From the NCBI RefSeq assembly GCF_020687765.1, contig NZ_JAJEWJ010000010.1, forward strand, positions 1 through 64,000: a DNA stretch of 64,000 bases, read 5' to 3'. The first letter of the stretch is position 1; every line of letters begins with the position of its first letter. Position numbers and translations under genes: made by a program. This document shows positions 15,520 through 24,140 of the stretch, in pieces. Origin of the DNA: Sphingobacterium sp. FBM7-1. Its GTDB lineage: Bacteria; Bacteroidota; Bacteroidia; Sphingobacteriales; Sphingobacteriaceae. The notes below the pieces were generated by a model. That model did not search any database and had not been told where the DNA came from. It saw nothing but the letters and a program-made list of their open reading frames with translations.

Positions 15520-16638
15520 TTAAAGGGCTAATGTAACTTTTTCTCCTGTTTTACACGACTTATAAATGGCATCTATAATTTTTAAATCTTTTAAGCCTTC
15601 TTCGCCATCGACGGTGATAATTGGATTCGTGTCTTCCAGGATGATGGCCGCCATTTCATCCATTTGTAAGGTTTGGTGGGTGACATGCGGGTGCGTAAGC
15701 TTGCCTTTATGTGTTCGGCCTTCTATCGGGCCATAACCGGTAGAAGGTTGCATTTCCGCAAAGCCTTTTTCACCGGTTAGGAAAAATCGATCAAGGTTAT
15801 TCATGTTATAGGTGGAAAGGCAGGCGGCAAGCGCTCCGCTCGGAAAACCTAATTGAAATAATATCGTTTCATCCACGCCCTCCTTAAACTTTACCAGATC
15901 GGTTTTTGTTTCTTGTGCGGTTACCCAAACCGGTTCTTCGCCCAACATATAGCGAGCACCGTTGATGGCGTAAATGCCGATATCCACGAGCGCGCCGCCG
16001 CCGGCTAAGTCTTTGTTTAGCCTCCACTGGTTCGGATCTCCGATACGGAAGCCGCATTGTCCTTGAAAAAAATGTACTTTACCGAAATCTCCGTTTCTGC
16101 GCATTTGTACGACCTCGAGGGTTTTTGGTTCAAAATGCATACGATATCCCACCAATAATTTGACATTGGCTTCCTTACATTTTCGCACCATGTCTTCTCC
16201 CTCTTTTGCATTAATAGCCATTGGTTTTTCGCAGATGACGTGTTTCCCAGCTTTTGCCGCTCTGATGACATGCTCGTAATGCAAGGCGTTTGGTGTGATG
16301 ACATATATTGCGTCAATATCGGGATTGTCTCGCACTTCGTCAAAATTTTCATAGTTGTAGCAGTTTTTATCGGGTATGTTATATTTAGCCTGCCATTGCT
16401 GAACTTTTTTCGGTGTGCCGCTGATTAAACCTGTCAATTTCGCTTTTTTACAAAGTTCCATAGCTTGTGCAACGCGGGTTCCGTATCCACCCAATCCCAT
16501 AATAGCTACGCGTAAAACAGGCCCGTTATAGGTGTCGTGATTGGAATTAAGAAATGTTAAGGGCTGGGCTGCAGATAGCAAAGGCGCAGCCAAAGCAGTA
16601 TAAGTAAGCTTCTGTAAAAAATCTCTGCGTGTATGCAT
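15520..16638 (-). CDS. Gfo/Idh/MocA-family oxidoreductase with Tat-type signal
   Basis: 372 residues from the ATG at 16638, chosen because it places the signal HTRRDFLQK at the very N-terminus. This twin-arginine motif plus a following Ala/Leu-rich stretch suggests export by the Tat pathway. The Rossmann motif MGLGGYGTRVA and the catalytic CEKPMAIN (Lys of EKP) identify an NAD(P)-dependent sugar or polyol dehydrogenase of the glucose-fructose oxidoreductase type. Substrate unknown. It lies divergent from the small membrane ORF at 16749. Confidence 0.88.
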   Translation of the reverse strand: MHTRRDFLQKLTYTALAAPLLSAAQPLTFLNSNHDTYNGPVLRVAIMGLGGYGTRVAQAMELCKKAKLTGLISGTPKKVQQWQAKYNIPDKNCYNYENFDEVRDNPDIDAIYVITPNALHYEHVIRAAKAGKHVICEKPMAINAKEGEDMVRKCKEANVKLLVGYRMHFEPKTLEVVQMRRNGDFGKVHFFQGQCGFRIGDPNQWRLNKDLAGGGALVDIGIYAINGARYMLGEEPVWVTAQETKTDLVKFKEGVDETILFQLGFPSGALAACLSTYNMNNLDRFFLTGEKGFAEMQPSTGYGPIEGRTHKGKLTHPHVTHQTLQMDEMAAIILEDTNPIITVDGEEGLKDLKIIDAIYKSCKTGEKVTLAL

Positions 16639-16687
16639 AGGAGTAGGATTACGGGTTTGACAACTTAAAGATAACAATAAAAAAAAG

Positions 16688-16739
16688 AAAAGGTTTAACA
16701 GGATTTACGCGTTAAATATAGAGAATCTAAACCTTTTTT
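16688..16739. repeat. Inverted repeat between divergent genes
   Basis: AAAAGGTTTA (16688-16697) and TAAACCTTTT (16728-16737) form a perfect ten-base inverted pair with a 30-base loop, flanked by A and T runs on both sides. It sits between divergent start codons, where a terminator is not expected, so a regulatory site or an insulator are both possible. Confidence 0.45.
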
Positions 16740-16748
16740 GTGGTCTGT

Positions 16749-16874
16749 ATGTTCATGTTAAAAACAGATAGCAGTATGTTACTACCAATAATATTTGCGA
16801 TTTTATTTATCGCTGTAGGAATCTTTCTTGTATTGAGGAGCAAAAAGAAAAAGGAAACGCGAGATCCGAAATGA
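16749..16874 (+). CDS. Small single-span membrane protein (41 residues)
   Basis: The ATG at 16749 opens a 41-codon frame: a short polar start, a hydrophobic helix (LLPIIFAILFIAVGIFLVL, residues about 11-29) and a basic tail RSKKKKETRDPK. Its stop TGA overlaps the ATG of the next gene (ATGA at 16871-16874), a usual mark of translational coupling. The topology is N-out, C-in by the positive-inside rule. It is probably a partner or assembly factor for the AsmA-like protein. An internal Met at 16755 or 16776 could also serve as start. Confidence 0.7.
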   Translation: MFMLKTDSSMLLPIIFAILFIAVGIFLVLRSKKKKETRDPK

Positions 16875-18601
16875 GTAAACACGGAAAAGCGAAAAATAGC
16901 TATTCGATACCCCGTGTATGGAAATGGGTAGGCGGAATCGTGTTGATGTTGCTTATCCTATTAATAGCGGCGACTGTCGGTATTCGCGCGTGGAAGCCTA
17001 GTATCAAAACAAAATTAACGGAGGCTATCCAACAATCTAGCAATGGTTTGTATGGGTTGACCTATGACGATATGGAGTTGCATATTTTGACGGGTACGGT
17101 TCGTTTAAAAAATGCGGTACTGACCAGTGACTCGGTGAGGTATCAACGTGCGATCGAATCGGAAACGGCACCGGATAACCGATTTGATATTAAACTGGAG
17201 GAGCTCGAAATTCGTGGTGTAAGTATTTGGTCTGCCTTGATACGTAAGCGGCTACTGGTGAACGATGTTTTATTACGTGGGGGAACTTTACGTATACGGA
17301 GTGCGTCGCTTGCCCATAATAAAGCTGCCGAAAGACAAGATGCAACTGCTTTATATGATCGTGTAAAAGCCATCTTTCGTGCAATTGAGGTCGGTAAAAT
17401 TAGTCTCGAGGAGTTTGATATTGCTTATGTAAAATCAGAAGGTGGCACGACGAATGAACTGTATGTGGATAGTGCTCAATTCCGATTGTATGATATTCTT
17501 CTGGATGAAAATTCAGCGCAGGATACCACACGGTTATATTATTTTAAGCATATGGATATGGATATTCCGAGGTTTGCTTACGATATTCCTAATAGCCCTT
17601 ATAAGATAACCTTTGACCGCTTGACCGTAAATAGTCGAGAGAATAATTCGCTACTGATTAACGTGGCGCTCTCGCCGCGGATTCCTAAAGTAGATTATTT
17701 CCGGAATGATAAGGAGAATAAGGCTTTGATTTATTTGCAGTTTGACTCCATACGCTTGGAAGAGATGTGTTTTAGGGAGGTGTTTCAGCGACAGCGAATT
17801 GCTGCGGTATATGCGCATCTGACGGGAGGCTCGGCTTCTTTCCATAAAGATAAACGTTTTCAAAAGGATAATGTAAATAAATTGGGGGACGCTCCGCATC
17901 AAAAAATAATGGCTGTTAACCAATTGTTTGGTTTTGATACGGTGTTCGTAAAAAAAGTGGATATTTCTTATCAGGAGCTTAGCGGACGATATCTTCGCGA
18001 GGGTGCTATAACCTTCCAGAACGCAGTGGGACACTTAACGAACGTGACGAATGATACACTATCTTTAAAAAAGGACGAATTCATGCGGGCAGATTTGAAG
18101 GCTAGTTTAATGGGGACCGGTGCGCTGCACGCTGTTTTTAGTTTTGATATGTTAAGCGACGTCGGAAGCCATACTTATAAAGGTACTCTAGGGCCGATGC
18201 AGCTCCCTGCGTTTAATCGTATACTAACACCGTTGCTGAACATCTCGTTTGCTTCGGGAAATATCCATCGCATACGTTTTGATATGTTGGGTAACGATTA
18301 CCGAAATTGGGGTACGTTTCATTTTGATTATGATCAACTGAAAGTGGAGCTGTTGCATCCGCCAGACCAAGATCGTAATAAAAGAGGGAAACGAGGTGTA
18401 CTTTCTTTTTTGGTAAATCAGTTTTTGGTCAATGATAGTAATCCGGATGCTAACGAGGTATATCATATCGGAGAGGTGGATTATAAGCGGGTTCCGGAGT
18501 ATTCGCATTTTAAAACGCTCTGGAAGAGTTTGCAGGAAGGAATACAACAAACGGTCGGTTTAAGTGAAAGCAATAAATTGAAGTTACAAGAAAGAGAATA
18601 G
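16871..18601 (+). CDS. AsmA-like large membrane-anchored protein
   Basis: 576 residues. One N-terminal membrane helix (about 19-42) is followed by a long beta-rich, presumably periplasmic region. Segments such as YDDMELHILTGTVRLKNAVL and the periodic VSI-x-SAL-RK pattern resemble AsmA/DUF748-type proteins that bridge the periplasm and affect lipid transfer or outer-membrane assembly. No catalytic motif is seen. It is translationally coupled to the 41-residue membrane protein upstream. The family call is by fold-like pattern only. Confidence 0.6.
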   Translation: MSKHGKAKNSYSIPRVWKWVGGIVLMLLILLIAATVGIRAWKPSIKTKLTEAIQQSSNGLYGLTYDDMELHILTGTVRLKNAVLTSDSVRYQRAIESETAPDNRFDIKLEELEIRGVSIWSALIRKRLLVNDVLLRGGTLRIRSASLAHNKAAERQDATALYDRVKAIFRAIEVGKISLEEFDIAYVKSEGGTTNELYVDSAQFRLYDILLDENSAQDTTRLYYFKHMDMDIPRFAYDIPNSPYKITFDRLTVNSRENNSLLINVALSPRIPKVDYFRNDKENKALIYLQFDSIRLEEMCFREVFQRQRIAAVYAHLTGGSASFHKDKRFQKDNVNKLGDAPHQKIMAVNQLFGFDTVFVKKVDISYQELSGRYLREGAITFQNAVGHLTNVTNDTLSLKKDEFMRADLKASLMGTGALHAVFSFDMLSDVGSHTYKGTLGPMQLPAFNRILTPLLNISFASGNIHRIRFDMLGNDYRNWGTFHFDYDQLKVELLHPPDQDRNKRGKRGVLSFLVNQFLVNDSNPDANEVYHIGEVDYKRVPEYSHFKTLWKSLQEGIQQTVGLSESNKLKLQERE

Positions 18602-18775
18602 GTTTGTTGAAAAGATAGAAGTATTTGTATTTTTTTAATCGTTTTGCGAGATGGTATCCGGCAATAAGTTTTAAGGGGTATCTGTCCCGCAGAAATCGCC
18701 GGGTATTAAAGCATTAGTAGGAAGCCCGCTGGTTTGATCGTTGCTTCCGATAGTAGCAGGCAGATTTTAGCAAAA

Positions 18776-19267
18776 CTAAACCGTTAGTTCGTTCAATAAG
18801 CTGGTCAAGTCGATTGGTCGTGTGTACATTTCTAAAGAACCGTCTTCTTTCTGGGGCCAAAGTTCTTTGGGTCGATCCCAATATAGTTCCACGCCATTTC
18901 CGTCAGGATCGTCAAGATATATCGCTTCGGAAACACCGTGATCGCTGGCTCCTGTTAAGGGATAATTGGCCTTTCTTAGACGGTCGAAAATCTGGGCAAG
19001 GTCTTTTCTAGTGGGGTACACAATAGCGGTGTGATACAAGCCCACTCCCCGTGGAGAAGCAGGAGGCGCATCTTTACTGTGCCAGGTGTTTAGTCCGATA
19101 TGGTGATGGTAGCCTCCGGCAGATATAAAAGCTGCTTGATCGCCATACATGGTCGTTATCTCGAAGCCTAATAGATCGGTATAAAACGCAAGTGCACGTT
19201 CCAAATTTGCTACTTTTAAATGGACATGGCCAATGTGTGTATTTGCAGGAATGGTATAGTCGTTCAT
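18776..19267 (-). CDS. VOC-family (glyoxalase/dioxygenase-fold) protein, CatE-like
   Basis: 163 residues from the ATG at 19267. The frame extends upstream by 26 codons but that stretch does not look like part of the fold. Two beta-alpha-beta-beta-beta modules are visible: HIGHVHLKVANLERALAFY as the first, GLYHTAIVYPTRKDL as the second, and YLDDPDGNGVELY at the end. These hold the metal-binding His, His and Glu. Most similar to catechol-2,3-dioxygenase-like CatE proteins; the substrate is unknown. Confidence 0.85.
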   Translation of the reverse strand: MNDYTIPANTHIGHVHLKVANLERALAFYTDLLGFEITTMYGDQAAFISAGGYHHHIGLNTWHSKDAPPASPRGVGLYHTAIVYPTRKDLAQIFDRLRKANYPLTGASDHGVSEAIYLDDPDGNGVELYWDRPKELWPQKEDGSLEMYTRPIDLTSLLNELTV

Positions 19268-19411
19268 GTGCGTGGGGTTTATTTTATATGGATAACAAAT
19301 CTGTGCTACGAAGCCTTTTGCTAAAGTAATAAATAATTTTTTCAAAGTGCTCGTTTATTTTTTGCTTCGGCACCGGAAAAAAGACATTTTATTGCCCCTA
19401 TAGACTAAGGG

Positions 19412-20554
19412 TTAATGTCTGATGATATGTGGAATAAATCGACTTTTATCCGTTGTAATCGGCATGTCAGACTCTCTAAAAGATATCCCGCAAGCTTCTT
19501 GTCCGATAATCCAGCTACCGATAATGGAAAAGCCAGTTTCTTCGCGATGCAGGTTAGCCAGTTCTTGGTATATGTAGCCTTCTCCTCCGTATTCACCTTC
19601 GGTGTGATAAATAAGCTCGTTATCGTAATACATCGCTATATTGGCGCCTTCGCGTGATAATAGCGGTTTTTTAACAAAATGCTTTAAATGACCGGGCTCT
19701 TGAAAATAAGCAGCTAATAACGCAGGATGATTGGGGAATAGCTCCCAAAGAATGGGAAGTATAGCTTTATTAGATAGTAGCATTTTCCAAGATGGTTCAA
19801 TCCATTGCGCTTCGTTAGGATCGTTTATGATATGTGCGGCAAACGCTTCGTGTGTCATCCATTCCCAAGGGTATAATTTGAAAATAGATAATATAGGTTG
19901 GCCTTCGAGATCGACAAAGCCGTTGCCTGTCCAACCGATATCATCCATGTAGATGAGTTTGGTTTCTATTCCTGCCTGTAGGGCAGTATCGCGGAGGTAT
20001 TCGACATTTGTTAAATCTTCCAAAGTTTCTTTTGCGCAAGAGAAATAGAGAACATCCCCTTTAAGATAAGGTTTTAAAGTAGTCCAGCTCTGGACTAGTT
20101 GTTCATGGATACTATTGAACTGGTCGGTTAGTTCGGGGAAATAATGATTTTTCCAATACCATTGCACAATACCTGTTTCAAAAAGTGACGTGGGGGTATC
20201 CGCATTGAATTCGAGCAACTTTAATTCTCCGCGCATGGCATCGTAGGCAAAATCAAACCGCCCGTATATCGATGGGTCATCATTTTCCCAGGTACGCTCA
20301 ATGTGCGGAATCATGAAGGGCGGGATATGAAAATGCTGGTACTGTTTATTTTTGATGATGTACTCCACGGCCTCCAAGCACATCTGCCACAATTCTGTAC
20401 TGGTTTTATAAATTAAATCGGCATCCCGATTCCGTATCTCGTAATAATAGTCGTCGATCCAATAGGGGATACCATCTAGGGTATGATAGCCATAGCCAAT
20501 GGAGGTTAAACGAGACTGCCAGTTGGGGTCGATACGTAGTTTTTTAAGCTGCAT
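19412..20554 (-). CDS. Glutathionylspermidine synthase-like ATP-grasp ligase (YgiC-like)
   Basis: 380 residues. The start WQSRLTSIGYGYHTLDGIPYW and the segment YGRFDFAYD (about 99-107) are typical of the synthetase domain of the GspS/YgiC family. The ATP-grasp lysine region is KKPLLSREGANI. It lacks the amidase domain of true GspS, as do YgiC and YjfC. The start overlaps the stop of the preceding lipoprotein gene (TAATG). Like E. coli ygiB-ygiC and yjfM-yjfC, it follows an outer-membrane-type lipoprotein, so it may act on a peptide or cell-envelope amine rather than on glutathione. Confidence 0.88.
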   Translation of the reverse strand: MQLKKLRIDPNWQSRLTSIGYGYHTLDGIPYWIDDYYYEIRNRDADLIYKTSTELWQMCLEAVEYIIKNKQYQHFHIPPFMIPHIERTWENDDPSIYGRFDFAYDAMRGELKLLEFNADTPTSLFETGIVQWYWKNHYFPELTDQFNSIHEQLVQSWTTLKPYLKGDVLYFSCAKETLEDLTNVEYLRDTALQAGIETKLIYMDDIGWTGNGFVDLEGQPILSIFKLYPWEWMTHEAFAAHIINDPNEAQWIEPSWKMLLSNKAILPILWELFPNHPALLAAYFQEPGHLKHFVKKPLLSREGANIAMYYDNELIYHTEGEYGGEGYIYQELANLHREETGFSIIGSWIIGQEACGISFRESDMPITTDKSRFIPHIIRH

Positions 20555-20925
20555 TACGAACCGTAAGAAGACCGGGGAGAAGAAGCTGCGCTTCGGCCGA
20601 AACCGCCTCTTTGGGCTTGATGTGCTGCTGCTTTAGCTGCATTGGTACCGGCTACGGATTGGGGATGCAGGTTGTTGTTGGCGTAGCCCATACCGCCTCC
20701 TAAATGCCTAAAAGCCATAAACCACAGTAGGGCTGAGCCCATACCGCCTCCCGAATGTCCTTGCGAATAGTTTTCCGTGACTTCCGTGTAAGGTGCTGTC
20801 GTGTCTGCGCGCATAAATACACGCTGCTTATTCTCCGTTGCCTGTTCATCCCTCGGTTGCGCGCAGGAAGCAAGCACCGAAGTGATCAAAACTAATTTTA
20901 TACTTTTGGACGCTGTTTTTCTCAT
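20554..20925 (-). CDS. Lipoprotein, YgiB/DUF1190-like
   Basis: 123 residues from the ATG at 20925, chosen because it places the lipobox LASC at residues about 17-20. The mature part is Gly-rich, with two repeats of SGGGMG/LGGGMG and a C-terminal GGFGRSAASS tail. The YgiB-type proteins of E. coli, also encoded just before a GspS-like ligase, have a comparable Gly/Ser-rich tail. The TAA stop shares its last A with the ATG of the ligase gene. Confidence 0.7.
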   Translation of the reverse strand: MRKTASKSIKLVLITSVLASCAQPRDEQATENKQRVFMRADTTAPYTEVTENYSQGHSGGGMGSALLWFMAFRHLGGGMGYANNNLHPQSVAGTNAAKAAAHQAQRGGFGRSAASSPRSSYGS

Positions 20926-20927
20926 CT

Positions 20928-21221
20928 TTACTGTACAGTTACATAAATAGGTACATTGCTCAAAGTGACAGAAGAATCTGCAATACCCCAAGTACCCGGT
21001 GCTTTTGCAGTCACGATGGTATCGCTCCCCGAGGTAATTTGCTCTCCGTTGTACCAAATGTGTTGTGTAGTGATATGTAGCACTGAATCACCCTTGGTTA
21101 CCGTTTTCAAGGTAACTTCCCGTGCCGACCGTTTATCAAGTTGTTCCAGTGATTGTTCGCTTTGTCGGTTAAAACAGGATGTAAATGTGATTAGACAGAC
21201 TACTAATAATAAATACTTCAT
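20928..21221 (-). CDS. Small lipoprotein, first gene of the YgiB/YgiC-like operon
   Basis: 97 residues from the ATG at 21221. The lipobox FTSC follows a hydrophobic stretch (KYLLLVVCLITFTSC). The mature protein is beta-rich and repeats TVTKGDSVLHITTQ-like polar strands. The family is not recognised. It ends two bases before the next ATG, so the three genes 21221-19412 form an operon. Confidence 0.7.
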   Translation of the reverse strand: MKYLLLVVCLITFTSCFNRQSEQSLEQLDKRSAREVTLKTVTKGDSVLHITTQHIWYNGEQITSGSDTIVTAKAPGTWGIADSSVTLSNVPIYVTVQ

Positions 21222-21278
21222 AAAACTAATTGTACATGACAAACTTAATTAAAATCGGGGACATTTATAATTATACCT

Positions 21279-21737
21279 TTAAAAAGTGATGTTGTGTGCA
21301 TTTTTGATTTCAGCCATAACAAAGGAGCTGTGGGTACTTCCTATGCTTTCGACTGCGCCTAGTTTGTTGAATACAAATTCTTGATAGTGCTGCATATCTT
21401 TGGCAAAAACTTTTAAGATAAAATCGTAATCGCCTGAAATGTTGTAGCATTCAACGACCTCGTCGATCTTTAAAATATCTTGTACAAAACGATGTCCGAT
21501 GCTGCGATCGTGCTGTTTGAGTTTTATATTACAGAATACAATAAACCCTTGGCTGAATTTCTCGGGGTTGAGTAAGGCAATGTACTTTTTAATGTACCCT
21601 TCATTTTCAAGTCGTCTTATCCGTTGGAGTACAGGGGTAGGGGATAAATTTACTTGTTTAGCCAACTCTTTTATCGTTTGGTTCGAATTGTTCCCTAATA
21701 TTTTCAGCAAAAGCAAATCTGTGTTATCAAGATTCAT
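21279..21737 (-). CDS. Lrp/AsnC-family transcriptional regulator
   Basis: 152 residues, the normal family length. The N-terminal helix-turn-helix (about 1-60) reads LDNTDLLLLKILGNNSNQ, then ELAKQVNLSPTPVLQRIRRLENEGYI. The C-terminal RAM domain (about 65-145) binds amino-acid effectors; GDYDFILKVFAKDM is typical. It is transcribed divergently from the SDR plus methionine-synthase-like pair and is a natural candidate to control them. Confidence 0.93.
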   Translation of the reverse strand: MNLDNTDLLLLKILGNNSNQTIKELAKQVNLSPTPVLQRIRRLENEGYIKKYIALLNPEKFSQGFIVFCNIKLKQHDRSIGHRFVQDILKIDEVVECYNISGDYDFILKVFAKDMQHYQEFVFNKLGAVESIGSTHSSFVMAEIKNAHNITF

Positions 21738-21860
21738 AGCATAAAATTCTTTTTCGATGTCAAATTTACTAAACGAAAAGCGTATTGCGCTACTTTGTAG
21801 CCTGAAAGTGGTTATTTCATCTGATTAAATAAAACTTTATGGTTTTTAATATGGAGAAAG

Positions 21861-21868
21861 TACCTTTG
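21861..21868 (+). promoter_or_regulatory. -7 box of the SDR gene
   Basis: TACCTTTG fits TAnnTTTG and lies 72 bases before the ATG at 21941. It is in the divergent region shared with the Lrp-type regulator. Confidence 0.5.
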
Positions 21869-21940
21869 TCTAGCATTATGATAGACATTAGTTGTTCGTG
21901 GTGCAGAACTGTTTTAACATTCACACAACAGTAGTAGTTT

Positions 21941-22954
21941 ATGAAATTTTTAGTCACTGGCGGTACAGGATTTATTGGAGCACGTGTTGTAGTTAACTTA
22001 TGGGAACGTAAGATACCAGTAGTTGTTGCAGATTTGAATTTAAATATAGAATGGACCAAGCAGATAGCACTCTTGAAGTATCGCGAAGATCCTGCTAAGC
22101 TTGCGGAAATACAACAACAAATAGATCAAACCTCGTTTATCGAGCTGGATGTATCCAATAGGGAGCAAGTCAACAACGTGTTTCTTGATTTTTCTGATAT
22201 TACGCACGTGATTCATTTGGCCTATCTCATGAGTGCAGAGGTAGAGGCAGATCAACATCGTGGAGCTGCTGTCAATATACAGGGGATGATCAATATGTTT
22301 GATATGACAGTTGATCATAAGCTGACGCGTTTGGTCTTCGCAAGCAGCGAAACCATTTACGGTGCCAATCATAATGCTTATGGCGATGAGAACTATGCGG
22401 TGAAAGAAGATGATTTTTGCTCCCTGAATGATCATTTTTACACGTATGGTGTAATGAAGATGCTCAATGAGTTTACCGCACAAAAATATATCCGTAACAA
22501 AGGTGTGAGTATAGCTTCTATGCGTCCGCCGGTAGTTTATGGTGACGGTAGGATGCGGGGATCGGTTCTTTGGGCTTGTGAATTTGCAACCAATCCGGCA
22601 CTTGGCAAACCCGTAAAATTGCCGTTTTCTAAAGAAGCACGGGATTGCTGGATTTATGTGGATGATGTGGCTGAGCAGTTTGTACGTTTATCGCTAAAAC
22701 CCAAACTTAAACATTTCGCTTATAACAACGGTGGCCATTCGGTGACGGCGGAGGAGCTTATGCAGACCGTCCAGCGTATTGTGCCGGAGGCACAGTATGA
22801 ATTTGACGAAAGCGTGCGGCGTACCTCGTTGATAGATCGCTGTGATAGTGTGCGGCTGGAGGAAGAGATCGGTTTCATTCCCCGCTCATTGGAAGAAGGG
22901 GTGCGGGCGCAAATTGAAGAGGCTCGGTGCCGCCAACTAGAGATCAGTTATTAA
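21941..22954 (+). CDS. NAD-dependent epimerase/dehydratase (extended SDR)
   Basis: 337 residues. The NAD-binding motif GGTGFIGARV is at residues 7-16, and the catalytic region has SSETIYG followed by YGVMKM (Tyr-x3-Lys). The C-terminal part contributes the substrate pocket. Substrate unknown; the family covers nucleotide-sugar epimerases and threonine dehydrogenase-like enzymes. It is followed after 53 bases by a MetE-like gene, and the two are divergent from an Lrp regulator. Confidence 0.88.
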   Translation: MKFLVTGGTGFIGARVVVNLWERKIPVVVADLNLNIEWTKQIALLKYREDPAKLAEIQQQIDQTSFIELDVSNREQVNNVFLDFSDITHVIHLAYLMSAEVEADQHRGAAVNIQGMINMFDMTVDHKLTRLVFASSETIYGANHNAYGDENYAVKEDDFCSLNDHFYTYGVMKMLNEFTAQKYIRNKGVSIASMRPPVVYGDGRMRGSVLWACEFATNPALGKPVKLPFSKEARDCWIYVDDVAEQFVRLSLKPKLKHFAYNNGGHSVTAEELMQTVQRIVPEAQYEFDESVRRTSLIDRCDSVRLEEEIGFIPRSLEEGVRAQIEEARCRQLEISY

Positions 22955-22962
22955 AAAACGGC

Positions 22963-22970
22963 TATATTTG
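22963..22970 (+). promoter_or_regulatory. -7 box between the SDR and MetE-like genes
   Basis: TATATTTG fits TAnnTTTG, 38 bases before the ATG at 23008. The MetE-like gene may therefore have its own start as well as read-through from the SDR gene. Confidence 0.4.
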
Positions 22971-23007
22971 TCGACAAATTAAAGAAGTTATAAAATAAAG
23001 TATATAT

Positions 23008-23997
23008 ATGTCAGGATTTCGCAATACGGTCGTCGGTAGTTATCCTCGTCCGGAAAAGTTAGAGGATACGATGAAACGTCCGGTAATGGGTCGGGAAGAA
23101 GTGGATAGTTATATTAAGTGGGCTGCCAAGGATCAAGCGAGTTTAGGATTAGATACCATTACGGATGGCGAGGGCTACCGCGAAAATATGTATTATTTTT
23201 ACCAGAAGCGTATCGATGGGATTACGTTTGAAGATATGCCTAAGGTTTCTTTTGGTACGGCTGGCTTTGGAATTGAATGTCCGCGAGTAATTGGCGAATT
23301 GAAAAACTCGCGTTTTGATATTGCCCGTAACTGGAAGATTGCCCGTGACGCGGCTCCTGCGGGTGTGGATGTAAAACTCACTGTAACGGGTCCCCATGTA
23401 TTGTACCGTTTTAGTGTGAATGAACGCCCGGATCTATACCCTGATGCACAGGCTTTGTGTCGTGCTTGGGCAAATGTTTTGCGGGATGAAATTGCGGAAG
23501 CGATAGCCTTGGGGTGTAATCATATACAATTTGATGAGCCGATGTGGACGGAGTCTCCCGAGGAAAGTCTGTGGGCTGCGGAGATCTTAGCTGAACTGAT
23601 TGAATCATTGCCTAAGAAAGTTCGTATTGGTCTGCATGTATGTGGAGGAAATCCGAGAAGAAAACGTGTTTATTTCACCAAGTACACGGATATAGTGGAT
23701 GCCTTTAAAGCGGTTCCGGTAGATGAGCTGTTGCTGGAGCATTGCACGCTAAGCTATAATATGCTGGAATTATTTGACGAGTGGGATTTTAAAGGTGATC
23801 TTGCTATAGGTGTAATCGACCAGCGTAGTGATGAGTTAGAATCCGTAGCGGATATACGGGAACGCTTAAAACCGGCATTAGATTATTTCCCCGCTGATCG
23901 TTTGATCTTGACGAGTGAGTGTGGGTTTGGTCATGTACCTATCGAGGTGACGCATGCTAAATTGAAACGGTTAGTAGAAGCATCGAAAGTGTTATAA
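23008..23997 (+). CDS. Cobalamin-independent methionine synthase II family protein
   Basis: 329 residues, equal to the C-terminal catalytic barrel of MetE without its N-terminal domain. Zinc ligands are visible as HVCGGN (about residue 211-216) and ECGFGH near 309. The substrate-binding strand HIQFDEP is at about 172-178. Such stand-alone proteins transfer a methyl group from a donor that need not be methyl-THF-triglutamate. The neighbouring SDR and the divergent Lrp regulator suggest an amino-acid or opine-like substrate. The donor and acceptor are not known. Confidence 0.88.
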   Translation: MSGFRNTVVGSYPRPEKLEDTMKRPVMGREEVDSYIKWAAKDQASLGLDTITDGEGYRENMYYFYQKRIDGITFEDMPKVSFGTAGFGIECPRVIGELKNSRFDIARNWKIARDAAPAGVDVKLTVTGPHVLYRFSVNERPDLYPDAQALCRAWANVLRDEIAEAIALGCNHIQFDEPMWTESPEESLWAAEILAELIESLPKKVRIGLHVCGGNPRRKRVYFTKYTDIVDAFKAVPVDELLLEHCTLSYNMLELFDEWDFKGDLAIGVIDQRSDELESVADIRERLKPALDYFPADRLILTSECGFGHVPIEVTHAKLKRLVEASKVL

Positions 23998-24021
23998 GCA
24001 AGATTTTTGCTAAAAATGAAT

Positions 24022-24058
24022 AAAAGGCCGTATCGCGTATGTCGATGCGGCTTTTTTA
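24022..24058 (+). terminator. Terminator after the MetE-like gene
   Basis: AAAAGGCCGTATCG and CGATGCGGCTTTTTT form an imperfect stem with a seven-base loop and a T run. It lies about 25 bases after the stop codon. Confidence 0.75.
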
Positions 24059-24140
24059 TTTATTGTCGGAAAGCGTCGAGAAATGTTTATCTTTAGATAG
24101 CGATTATATATAGAATATTAACCCTGTAAAGCATATTATT

